From assembly GCA_002345145.1 (NCBI GenBank), contig DDVC01000040.1, positions 1 through 31,876 of the forward strand: DNA of 31,876 nt. Direction: 5' to 3'. The DNA is from Bacteroidetes bacterium UBA2322 (GTDB lineage Bacteria; Bacteroidota; Bacteroidia; Chitinophagales; UBA2359). The notes beneath the pieces are model-generated. The model was given only the letters and a program-made list of their open reading frames with translations. It was not told the DNA's origin and searched no databases. The stretch's first letter is position 1. Each line of letters begins with the position of its first letter. Below are positions 7,195 through 15,260 of the stretch, one piece after another. Position numbers and translations under genes: made by a program.

Positions 7195-10100
7195 ATGAAA
7201 TTTTGCCTTCGGGTATTTTGCTGGCTTGTTCTGTATATTACTTACATACAAGGACAAAACAAATTTACGGAAACCCTGTCTATTGAAAACGGGCTTTCTC
7301 AAGGCATGATATTTGACCTGCTCCAAACCTCCGATGGTTTTTTGTGGGTAGCTACCAAACACGGATTGAACCGATACGATGGGTACAATTTTAAAATTTT
7401 TACGCACAACCCCCTCAATCCCTACTCAATTGCAGAAAATACAGCAACCGCATTGTTTGAAGACAGCCGAGGCTGGTTGTGGGTAGGCACCGAAAATAAC
7501 GGAATTGACCTGTATAACCCCTTACTTGGACAGTTTTACCACATACCCATTAAATCTATCCTTCAAACCAATGGCAGTACTTTTGAGGTAGTCAAGATAG
7601 TAGAAGACCCCGATGGCTCTATTTGGTTTTACCAACCCAACAACAATGTTTTTAAAATAACCATACCTCATGCGTGGAAAAAAGCGCTACCCAACCAGCC
7701 CAATTTAGGAGCTCTTGTGCAGATAACCCACTACAAAGCAGAGCATTTTATTAAAGCTGAAGCAAATAAGGTGGTTGCTATTTTTGATTTAGTGGTTCAG
7801 CCCAATGGCGAGATGTGGGCAATGAGCAGCCGCAGAGCATATCTTTTATTGCCCGGCAAAGAAGGCGCAATTAGTCCTATTGACCCTCAAAGAGTAACAA
7901 GCCTTACCTCAAACCGCTCTTTTTGGGGGTCAGTTGCTACGGGGTTGTGTTTTTACCAAAACGGCAACCCTGTTGCTCCGGTTTTACCGGCAACTTTAAT
8001 ACCGGAAAAATCTTTAGTAAAACGCACAACAGATAACAGCGGGTACTGGTTAGCCATCAACAACAAACTATGGTTGATAAAGCATAACGAGCTTCCCGAT
8101 TTTTCTAAACCCGATTGGGAAACAGACGCCCTTATCTCTGCTATTACCACCGACCGCAATAACAATATATGGATTGGCACTCGCGGGTACGGTTTGCGAA
8201 AAATTAACCCCCGCCGACAACTATTTCACGCCGGCGCTGAAGGCAACAGCATTTGGGGGCTATGGCGCGATGCCCAAAACAATTACTACTGCAAGGTTAT
8301 TAATGCCCTTTATGCCTACAACCCCCAAACCGATAAACTACATAATCAGCGCGCTTTTGGCGGCATACCCAAACGGGTTTTAGATATGTGCATAGACCCC
8401 ACATCGGGCAATTACTGGCTGCTGGGAAGAGGCGATGACAACAATACTGCCGAAATCAGACGCTACAACCCCCACACCGGCGAGTCAGTGGGTTATCCCT
8501 TCCCTTTTGATTCTTTGTTAAGTGCATCGGGCAGTAAAACATGGGCACAATGGTTTTTGCCATTTCCTCATGCACGCATCTATCAAGCCCCCAATAACAA
8601 CCTTTGGGTGGTGGGGTTAAACTGCCGTTTAATACGATTTGTACCACAAACTGCACACTTTGAACAATTCTCCTACGCATCGGTTTTTGGCGATAAAGCC
8701 ACTTCTGTTCAGCCCTATGCCCTCACACAAGATGGCAACGGCAACCTTTGGATTGGTACGCAACAAGGATTGGTAAAATGCGCCCCACAGCAAAACACGT
8801 TTACCTTTGAACGCATACCTGCCGGCATGGGCAGCCTTAACAATAACGCCATTGCATGCCTGCTGCCGCACCCCGCCAACCCCAAACAGGGGCTTTGGAT
8901 TGGCACTAAGGGCGGTGGTATTAACTTTTTAGATTTTATTTCGGGCAAAGTACACTACATAACCACACAAGATGGATTGCCCGATGATGTGGTGTATGGC
9001 ATTTTGCCCGGCAAGGAAAATGAACTGTGGTGCAGCACCAACAGAGGGCTGGCAAAATTAGCCATTACCCAAAATGCGCAAGTGCAAAGCATAGCATCGT
9101 TTACCGCCTCGCAGGGGTTGCAGGATAACGAGTTTAATACCAATGCTTTTTTTAGAGCTAACGACGGCGAACTGCTTTTTGGCGGCGTAAACGGTTTAAA
9201 CCGCTTTTATCCCGATGACGTTTTGCCCGATACCCTGCCACCCCCTGTGTATTTGGTTGGACTGCATATTAACCACCAACCTGTTAGCCTAAACAACCCC
9301 AAAAGCCCGCTAACCAAGCCGTTAGTTTATATAAACCAATTACAGCTTACCTATAACCAAAACAACCTTTCTTTTGAATTTGCCACCCTCGATTTTACCG
9401 ACCCCGCCAAAAACCGCTACCGATACCGGCTGGTTGGCGCTGACCATGATTGGGTGGAAGCAGGCACCAATCGGTTTGCCCGATTTACCCACCTCCACCC
9501 GGGGCGTTATACCCTGCTCGCACAGGGTAATAATGGCGAGGGCAACTGGCAGTCTATTGCACAGCCTATCCAAATTATCATTGCCCCACCCTGGTGGCTT
9601 TCTACTCCTATGTATGTGCTGTATGCTTTATTGGCGCTAACAGCAGTTTGGCAGACATACCGCTTTCAGATACGAAGATATAAACTGCGCGAACAATTGG
9701 CTTTTGAACAACGCGAAACAGAAAGGGTAAAAGCGCTTGAACAAATGAAAACCAATTTTTTCAGCAATGTAACCCATGAGTTTAGAACACCGCTTACCTT
9801 AATGCAAGAACCGCTGCGCCAATTGCTCGTAAACCCAAACGACCCAAATTTGACCGAAAAAATACGCCTTGCCGAAAAAAACAGCCGGCAACTGCTGGTT
9901 TTGGTTAATCAACTGCTGGATATGGCTAAATTAGAAAGCGGCAGTATGACCTTAGACCTCAGAAATGCCGATTTTACCCAAACTGCGTACAGCATTTTTG
10001 AACAGTTTTTGCCGCTTGCCCATAAACAGCAAATTCACCTTAGTTTTGACGCTGCGCCAAACATACCATCTTTTTATTTTGACCCCGCCAAATTGGAACT

Positions 10101-11322
10101 TATACTAAACAACTTGCTTTCTAATGCTATTAAATTTACCCCGCCAAACGGCAAAGTAACGCTTGCTTGCCAACTTAGCGCCAATGCCAACCGGCAGCCT
10201 TGCGTTCAGGTTAGTGTAAATGACACCGGTATAGGTATAGATAACGAAGCATTGAACAAAGTTTTTGACCGGTTTTATCAGGTAAACAACCCCGCCAACC
10301 CTACCCATGTTGGCACAGGCATAGGGCTGGCGCTAACCAAAGAATTAGTAGAACTTTTGGGTGGCAATATAACCGTTACAAGTAAGCCGCAGCAAGGCTC
10401 TCAATTTGTTTTTACCCTGCCAATAGTGCAAAATGCCCCCGCAATAACAGTGCAGGCTAATAACCTAAACACTGGCAATGAGTTTACCCAAGCAGCTATA
10501 GAAAATACAGAAATTTCCTTTAAAACAACTGATGCCAATATCAACGGAGAGCTGCCCTTAGCGCTTGTAATAGAAGATAACCCCGAGCTGCGCTCCTTTA
10601 TTAAACACTCCATAGGAGCGGGCTGGCAGGTAACCGAAGCCGCTAATGGCGAAGAAGGCATTCTGAAAGCCCTTGAACTGCTGCCCGATATCATTGTTTC
10701 AGACCTGATGATGCCACATAAAGACGGGTTTGCCGTTTGCACCGAACTTAAAAATAACGAACTTACTGCTCATGTGCCCATCATATTGCTTACTGCCAAA
10801 ACTGCCGTAGAGTCCAAAATTCAAGGACTGCGAACCGGCGCCGATGATTACCTTACCAAACCTTTTAATACCGATGAATTGGTGGCACGCATGTCCAATT
10901 TGGTTGAACAACGCCGCCGTTTGCGCCAAAAGTTTGCCCAAGAAACGCAGGTTACTGCCCTCGCACTACCCGATACACTAACCGAAACGGCTCCTTTACT
11001 CACCGAACCCGACCGCGAATTTTTGCGCCGCTTTACCCAATTAGTGGAACAAAATTTAAACAACGACAGCCTTACAGTAGAAGACTTAGCTAAACAGATG
11101 TTTGTGAGCAGGGTGCAATTGCACCGCAAATTGAAAGCCCTAACCGACCAAAGTGTTACCGATTTTGTGCGCAATTACCGATTGGAAAAAGCTATGACTA
11201 TGCTCCAAAATAAAGAAGGATTGGTTTACCAAATTGCTGAAAATGTGGGTTTTGGCAATGAAAAATACTTTTCCCGCGCATTTAAAGAAAAATACGGCAT
11301 TTCGCCCGGGCAAGTGCAATAA
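7195..11322 (+). CDS. Hybrid two-component system sensor/AraC regulator
   Basis: A 1375-residue one-protein signalling system (HTCS type). After a signal sequence (to about residue 21) comes a periplasmic sensor of two-component-regulator-propeller repeats (about 25-700), with motifs such as GLSQGMIFDLLQTSDGFLWV and DGNGNLWIGTQQGL. A Y_Y_Y domain follows (about 715-800) and a single membrane helix (about 803-822). The HisKA motif FFSNVTHEFRTPL has phospho-acceptor H861. The ATPase domain has N-box NNLLSNAIKF and G-boxes DTGIGID and GTGIGLAL. A receiver domain (about 1122-1235) has phospho-acceptor D1170 in VSDLMMP. The C-terminal AraC-type HTH ends at residue 1375. In Bacteroidota such proteins often sense oligosaccharides and control neighbouring secreted genes. 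No SusC/SusD pair is nearby; the divergent dockerin gene is the obvious candidate target. All key catalytic residues are present. Confidence 0.95.
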   Translation: MKFCLRVFCWLVLYITYIQGQNKFTETLSIENGLSQGMIFDLLQTSDGFLWVATKHGLNRYDGYNFKIFTHNPLNPYSIAENTATALFEDSRGWLWVGTENNGIDLYNPLLGQFYHIPIKSILQTNGSTFEVVKIVEDPDGSIWFYQPNNNVFKITIPHAWKKALPNQPNLGALVQITHYKAEHFIKAEANKVVAIFDLVVQPNGEMWAMSSRRAYLLLPGKEGAISPIDPQRVTSLTSNRSFWGSVATGLCFYQNGNPVAPVLPATLIPEKSLVKRTTDNSGYWLAINNKLWLIKHNELPDFSKPDWETDALISAITTDRNNNIWIGTRGYGLRKINPRRQLFHAGAEGNSIWGLWRDAQNNYYCKVINALYAYNPQTDKLHNQRAFGGIPKRVLDMCIDPTSGNYWLLGRGDDNNTAEIRRYNPHTGESVGYPFPFDSLLSASGSKTWAQWFLPFPHARIYQAPNNNLWVVGLNCRLIRFVPQTAHFEQFSYASVFGDKATSVQPYALTQDGNGNLWIGTQQGLVKCAPQQNTFTFERIPAGMGSLNNNAIACLLPHPANPKQGLWIGTKGGGINFLDFISGKVHYITTQDGLPDDVVYGILPGKENELWCSTNRGLAKLAITQNAQVQSIASFTASQGLQDNEFNTNAFFRANDGELLFGGVNGLNRFYPDDVLPDTLPPPVYLVGLHINHQPVSLNNPKSPLTKPLVYINQLQLTYNQNNLSFEFATLDFTDPAKNRYRYRLVGADHDWVEAGTNRFARFTHLHPGRYTLLAQGNNGEGNWQSIAQPIQIIIAPPWWLSTPMYVLYALLALTAVWQTYRFQIRRYKLREQLAFEQRETERVKALEQMKTNFFSNVTHEFRTPLTLMQEPLRQLLVNPNDPNLTEKIRLAEKNSRQLLVLVNQLLDMAKLESGSMTLDLRNADFTQTAYSIFEQFLPLAHKQQIHLSFDAAPNIPSFYFDPAKLELILNNLLSNAIKFTPPNGKVTLACQLSANANRQPCVQVSVNDTGIGIDNEALNKVFDRFYQVNNPANPTHVGTGIGLALTKELVELLGGNITVTSKPQQGSQFVFTLPIVQNAPAITVQANNLNTGNEFTQAAIENTEISFKTTDANINGELPLALVIEDNPELRSFIKHSIGAGWQVTEAANGEEGILKALELLPDIIVSDLMMPHKDGFAVCTELKNNELTAHVPIILLTAKTAVESKIQGLRTGADDYLTKPFNTDELVARMSNLVEQRRRLRQKFAQETQVTALALPDTLTETAPLLTEPDREFLRRFTQLVEQNLNNDSLTVEDLAKQMFVSRVQLHRKLKALTDQSVTDFVRNYRLEKAMTMLQNKEGLVYQIAENVGFGNEKYFSRAFKEKYGISPGQVQ

Positions 11323-11510
11323 GAAGGCTTGGCGGCTGCTAAATGCCTGCTTTACAGTGGAACAAGCCCCATAAACAACAATTTGAACCCAAAAGTGGCT
11401 ATTTGCTTGCAGCTTAAAACAATGGCGCTGCTGATTTGCACACATGTATTAGGCATCAAAAAATTAACCGATAAAAAATCCCTACTAAAACGCCCATGCT
11501 TGTTTAGGTA

Positions 11511-12188
11511 TCAGTCATCTTGCCTTCCAGAAAGAGCAAGCAAGCGCAACCTTACCAGCAATGAGGCTAACCAAACACCCAGCAGTGTCCAGCCTAAAAT
11601 GGCAGGGTAAAACACCAATCGCATCCAGTGGTCAAGGTCGTACTGCCCAAAAGCGGGGTTTCCGTCGGCGCCCGGGTGGAGCGAGTTGGCAAGTCGGGGT
11701 AAAATACCTATCAGCACAATAAACACAAAAAATGCTACTACGTTGTAAACTGCCGAAACAAGGGCGCGCTTATCGTCATCATCTATGGCGCTGCGCAAAA
11801 TAAAATAAGCCAAATACATGAGTAACCCCACTGCTGAGGCAAGTTGTTTGGGGTCGTTGCTCCAGTATTCGCCCCAGGTAAATTTAGCCCAAACCATACC
11901 GGTAACCAACCCCAGCACACCAAACCAAAGCGCCACCTCTACTCCGGCAGAAGCTACTACATCGTGCTGTAGGTTGTAGCCGCGCAAGTACTTAATGCTG
12001 TAAACCAACGACATTAACAGCAGCAGTATCATGCCAAACCACATAGGCACATGGAAGTATAAATTGCGAATGGTTTCGTTTAAAATGGGCAAACGCGGCG
12101 CCGGCAGCAGCATACCGCCAATTATGGTAAACAGTAATAAAGCTACCGACAAGTATTTCCACCAGTTTTTATGCAGGAGCGTATTCAT
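11511..12188 (-). CDS. ccmC: Cytochrome c maturation heme exporter CcmC
   Basis: A 225-residue membrane protein with about six hydrophobic helices, of the CcmC/CcsA heme-handling family. CcmC binds heme at the periplasmic face and passes it to CcmE. The tryptophan-rich WWD-type signature is WAKFTWGEYWSNDPKQ (about residues 100-115). Two candidate heme-ligand histidines are H46 in YFHVPMW and H171 in NSLHPG, matching H60 and H184 of E. coli CcmC. It lies 114 bp downstream of ccmB on the same strand. No ccmD-like frame follows in the 188 bp before the convergent regulator gene, and ccmE/ccmF are not in the window. Confidence 0.93.
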   Translation of the reverse strand: MNTLLHKNWWKYLSVALLLFTIIGGMLLPAPRLPILNETIRNLYFHVPMWFGMILLLLMSLVYSIKYLRGYNLQHDVVASAGVEVALWFGVLGLVTGMVWAKFTWGEYWSNDPKQLASAVGLLMYLAYFILRSAIDDDDKRALVSAVYNVVAFFVFIVLIGILPRLANSLHPGADGNPAFGQYDLDHWMRLVFYPAILGWTLLGVWLASLLVRLRLLALSGRQDD

Positions 12189-12269
12189 GTTGGGGGTAAG
12201 TGGTAATGGGGTGAACTAAAAATTGGGTTTAGATGCGGTAAACATGCTTTTATGGCATTTTGTGTAGTT

Positions 12270-12287
12270 GTTTGTATTTTTACAAAC
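12270..12287. other. Small hairpin between ccmB and ccmC
   Basis: A 7-bp inverted repeat pairs GTTTGTA (12270-12276) with TACAAAC (12281-12287) around a 4-nt loop, in the 114-bp gap between ccmB and ccmC. It could be a weak processing or stabilising structure. Function is not supported by anything else. Confidence 0.3.
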
Positions 12288-12302
12288 AGATTTAAACTGC
12301 TT

Positions 12303-12968
12303 TTACTCTTTCCATAAATAAGGAAACAGCAAAAAAGCCAATGCAGCTAAAACAGCATCTATGGCAACAAGGTTTTGAATATCTCTGAACGTATTGGGCG
12401 TTTGTATGCCGGCGGCGGCATTTTTGGAAAGCACTATCAGCAAACCCAGCATGGGTATTATAACCGGAAAACTCAAAATAGGCATTAGTGTAGCATTTCG
12501 GTTGCCGGTTTTGGCGGCTATGGCAGCTATGAGGGTAAAACAACACCCAAAACCCACTACACCCAGTACAACAGCGGTTAAAAATAAACCTATATTTTGC
12601 ACCGGATTACCTAAAAGCAAACTATATATACCCAGCGTAAGTATAGCCAATACCAAGAGTAAACCAACATTGTAAATCATTTTTGACAATATAACCGCCT
12701 GCGGACTCACCACTGTGTAGTAATACAGCAACCTACCCGAGCCCTCTTGCACAAAACTCTTGGTAGTTGCATTTACTGAAGCAAACAGCATAATTAACCA
12801 AAAAACTGCTACCCAAGCTATGGCATCTATTTCTATAAATGCCATGTACGCCACCATAACCGATGAGCATACATACAATAATATACTGCTAATGGCATAA
12901 CCCTGTCGCCAGTCGAGCAGCAGGTCTTTTTGCAACAAGTACAAAGTTTGGGCTATAATACCATTCAT
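12303..12968 (-). CDS. ccmB: Heme exporter protein CcmB
   Basis: A 221-residue polytopic membrane protein matching CcmB, the permease of the CcmABCD heme-export complex for cytochrome c maturation. Six hydrophobic segments are visible. Family-like stretches include FASVNATTKSFVQEGSGRLLYYY near residues 62-84 and FPVIIPMLGLLI in the C-terminal half. The N-terminus MNGIIAQTLYLLQKDLLLDWR fits the family. It precedes ccmC in the same direction. A TAACTTTG box lies only 4 bp before the start codon, so if it is used the mRNA would have almost no leader. The ATPase gene ccmA is not in the window. Confidence 0.92.
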   Translation of the reverse strand: MNGIIAQTLYLLQKDLLLDWRQGYAISSILLYVCSSVMVAYMAFIEIDAIAWVAVFWLIMLFASVNATTKSFVQEGSGRLLYYYTVVSPQAVILSKMIYNVGLLLVLAILTLGIYSLLLGNPVQNIGLFLTAVVLGVVGFGCCFTLIAAIAAKTGNRNATLMPILSFPVIIPMLGLLIVLSKNAAAGIQTPNTFRDIQNLVAIDAVLAALAFLLFPYLWKE

Positions 12969-12972
12969 GGCG

Positions 12973-12980
12973 CAAAGTTA
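12973..12980 (-). promoter_or_regulatory. Candidate -7 box overlapping the ccmB start region
   Basis: On the minus strand this reads TAACTTTG, a match to TAnnTTTG, ending 5 bases from the A of the ccmB ATG. Transcription would start at or within 1-2 bases of the start codon. No -33 TTTG was found upstream, so it may be chance. Confidence 0.35.
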
Positions 12981-13061
12981 GAACGCTATAGTTAATTTTA
13001 GGTAAAAAACTACTTTACCTCAGCAGATTTAGCTTATTTTGCATCAACTAATTGTTCCTTT

Positions 13062-13808
13062 ATGTTAAGCAATATAGATTTGGCTGCCATACTGTTTTTA
13101 GATATCGAAACAGCGCCCTTAGCTCCTATTTTTACCGATCTTGCCGAAGAAACACAAACGCTGTGGCAATACCGTACCAACCGATTTAAACAAACTACCG
13201 ATGAAGAAATTTCGGACGAAGAATATTACTTCAAAAAATCGGGCGTTTATGCCGAGTTTGGAAAAATCATCTGCGTTTCGGCAGGCATTTACAGGTATGG
13301 TAAATTGCCCGATGACCCGCCCACCTTCCGTATCAAATCGTTTTATGGGCATGATGAGAAAGCCCTTCTGGAAAATTTCCTCGCCATGCTGAAAACCTAT
13401 TTTGACCCCGACCGCTTTTACCTCTGCGGGCACAATATCCGTGAGTTTGACGTGCCGTTTATTTGCCGCCGCGCTATCATAAACAGCATTCCTCTACCCA
13501 CCATTTTAGATGTTAATGCCCTAAAACCTTGGGAACTCCGGTTTTTAGATACCATGCAGCTTTGGAAATTTGGCGATTACAAAAATTTTACCTCCCTCCA
13601 CCTGCTTACCCACCTGCTGGGTATTCCCTCGCCCAAAAAAGACATGGAGGGCAGCGAGGTGGCACAGGTGTACTGGCATCAGGAAAACGGTTTAGAACGC
13701 ATCAAAACCTATTGCGAGCAAGATGTGCTGGCAGTGGCACAGGTAATTCTTCGGTTTAAAGGCATGAACTATTTGCAACCCGAACAGGTAATAACGGTGG
13801 CAGATTAA
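13062..13808 (+). CDS. PolB-like 3'-5' exonuclease
   Basis: A 248-residue DnaQ-superfamily nuclease, of the type annotated as 'predicted 3'-5' exonuclease related to the exonuclease domain of PolB' (Pfam DNA_pol_B_exo2). The three acidic motifs are present: Exo I with D14 and E16 in LFLDIETAPL; Exo II with HNIREFD (H124-D130); and Exo III with YCEQDVLAVAQV (D221). These would bind two metal ions for hydrolysis of DNA ends. No polymerase domain is attached, so it is a stand-alone nuclease, probably in DNA repair. It is divergent from ccmB (93 bp) and lies 95 bp upstream of the LptF/G gene in the same direction. Confidence 0.9.
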   Translation: MLSNIDLAAILFLDIETAPLAPIFTDLAEETQTLWQYRTNRFKQTTDEEISDEEYYFKKSGVYAEFGKIICVSAGIYRYGKLPDDPPTFRIKSFYGHDEKALLENFLAMLKTYFDPDRFYLCGHNIREFDVPFICRRAIINSIPLPTILDVNALKPWELRFLDTMQLWKFGDYKNFTSLHLLTHLLGIPSPKKDMEGSEVAQVYWHQENGLERIKTYCEQDVLAVAQVILRFKGMNYLQPEQVITVAD

Positions 13809-13903
13809 AAAAACACCCCCCATGCCGTACTTATTGCGGTTATTAGTTGTTTACCTACAACATTTTACCGCATACCCCTACAACCTAATTTACCCTACAT
13901 GAC

Positions 13904-14989
13904 ATGCCGCTAAAAATTATAGACCGCTACATTATCAGCAAATTTTTAGGCGCTTTTGTTTTTACCATCTTACTGTTTGCCGCCGTAGCCGTTTCTATCG
14001 ACATATCAGAAAGAATAGATGACTTTTTGGAGCACAGCGCGCCTGTTTCTGAAATCCTGAGTAAATACTACCTCAATTTTGTTCCGTACATCATATTCTT
14101 TTTAAGTCCGTTATTTATTTTTATTGCAGCCATTTTTTTTACCTCCCGCCTTGCTACCCGCTCCGAAATAATAGCCATGCTTGCCGGCGGGATAAGTTTT
14201 TACCGTTTGCTGCTGGTACCCTATTTTATTTCGGCTGTTATTTTGGTGGCGGTACAGTTATATGCCAACCACTATTTTGTGCCCAATGCCAATAAAATCC
14301 GGTTCGATTTTGAAGACAAGTACGTTAAAAAGAAAACTGGCGCTACCAACCGAAACGTACACATGCAAATAGCTCCCGATACCTATATATATACCGAAAC
14401 TTTTAGCGCCCGCGATACCGCCGGCAGAAATTTTACCCTCGAAAAAATTATCAATAAACAAATAGCCTACAAACTCCGCGCCCAATCTCTTAACTGGATA
14501 GACAGCACTAAACAGTGGAGGCTGCAAAACTACGTTGCCCATTCTTTTAACGACCTCAAAGAAACCATTCGTGCCGGAGAAATTATGGATACCGCTTTTA
14601 ACCTTAAACCTTCCGATTTTCAGAAAAAGGTGAACCTAAAGGAAGCCATGACTACCCCTGAACTGAAACTGTTTATAGAAGAAGAAAAGGTAAAAGGCGC
14701 ACCCTATATAGAGTTTTATCAGGTAGAGCAGCACAGGCGTACCGCCGTACCTTTTGCCACCTTTATCCTCACCATCATCGGTTTTTCTATTGCCGCACGC
14801 AAGGTGCGAGGCGGTATTGGGTTACACCTTTTTGTAGGCATAGCCATTAGCAGCGCTTATATTTTGCTCCTTCAATTTGCCACTACTTTTGCCACCAATG
14901 GAAACTTGTCGCCACTACTCAGCGTTTGGTTGCCCAATGCACTGTTTGCGGTAATCAGTTTAATACTAATGTATAAAGCGCCAAAATAA
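13904..14989 (+). CDS. LptF/LptG family LPS export permease
   Basis: A 361-residue YjgP/YjgQ-type permease. LptF and LptG form the membrane part of the LptB2FG transporter that extracts LPS from the inner membrane. The N-terminus (IIDRYIISKFLGAFVFTILLF) starts the first of three N-terminal helices. A central periplasmic domain spans about residues 125-265, and three further helices form the C-terminus. The motif TRSEIIAMLAGGISFYRLL (about residues 84-102) is typical of the family. I cannot tell LptF from LptG without an alignment. Bacteroidota often encode the two far apart, so a lone copy is expected. Confidence 0.9.
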   Translation: MPLKIIDRYIISKFLGAFVFTILLFAAVAVSIDISERIDDFLEHSAPVSEILSKYYLNFVPYIIFFLSPLFIFIAAIFFTSRLATRSEIIAMLAGGISFYRLLLVPYFISAVILVAVQLYANHYFVPNANKIRFDFEDKYVKKKTGATNRNVHMQIAPDTYIYTETFSARDTAGRNFTLEKIINKQIAYKLRAQSLNWIDSTKQWRLQNYVAHSFNDLKETIRAGEIMDTAFNLKPSDFQKKVNLKEAMTTPELKLFIEEEKVKGAPYIEFYQVEQHRRTAVPFATFILTIIGFSIAARKVRGGIGLHLFVGIAISSAYILLLQFATTFATNGNLSPLLSVWLPNALFAVISLILMYKAPK

Positions 14990-15161
14990 CCCATATGGTA
15001 ATCCCTTAACAGCATACGTCCACCCATAACATGGGGTAAATTACTTTTTTGAGCAAAAAAAACACATCGGGCAAACTATTTTTCCGTTTTTTTCGTCATA
15101 GAACCATACCTGTTTTAACGCAAAATAACCTTTTACCCCTTATCAGACAAAAACTATTTTG

Positions 15162-15169
15162 TACCTTTG
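15162..15169 (+). promoter_or_regulatory. Candidate -7 box for the 1536-residue T9SS protein
   Basis: TACCTTTG matches TAnnTTTG and lies 91 bp before the ATG at 15261. The A/T-rich 271-bp spacer upstream has no good TTTG at the -33 position. It also contains a weak CCCAT/ATGGG hairpin (15023-15035), and nothing else was recognised there. Confidence 0.45.
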
Positions 15170-15260
15170 CCGCTAAACAACCTGTATCGGGCATTAGTAA
15201 AAATTAGTTTCACTTTCTACAAACGCTCGTTCATCACTCATCAGCATTGAACTTTTTACT

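Noticed and set aside
11323..11510. Possible ccmD downstream of ccmC
   Set aside because: The only minus-strand ATG frame close to the ccmC stop gives 13 residues without a convincing membrane helix and tail.
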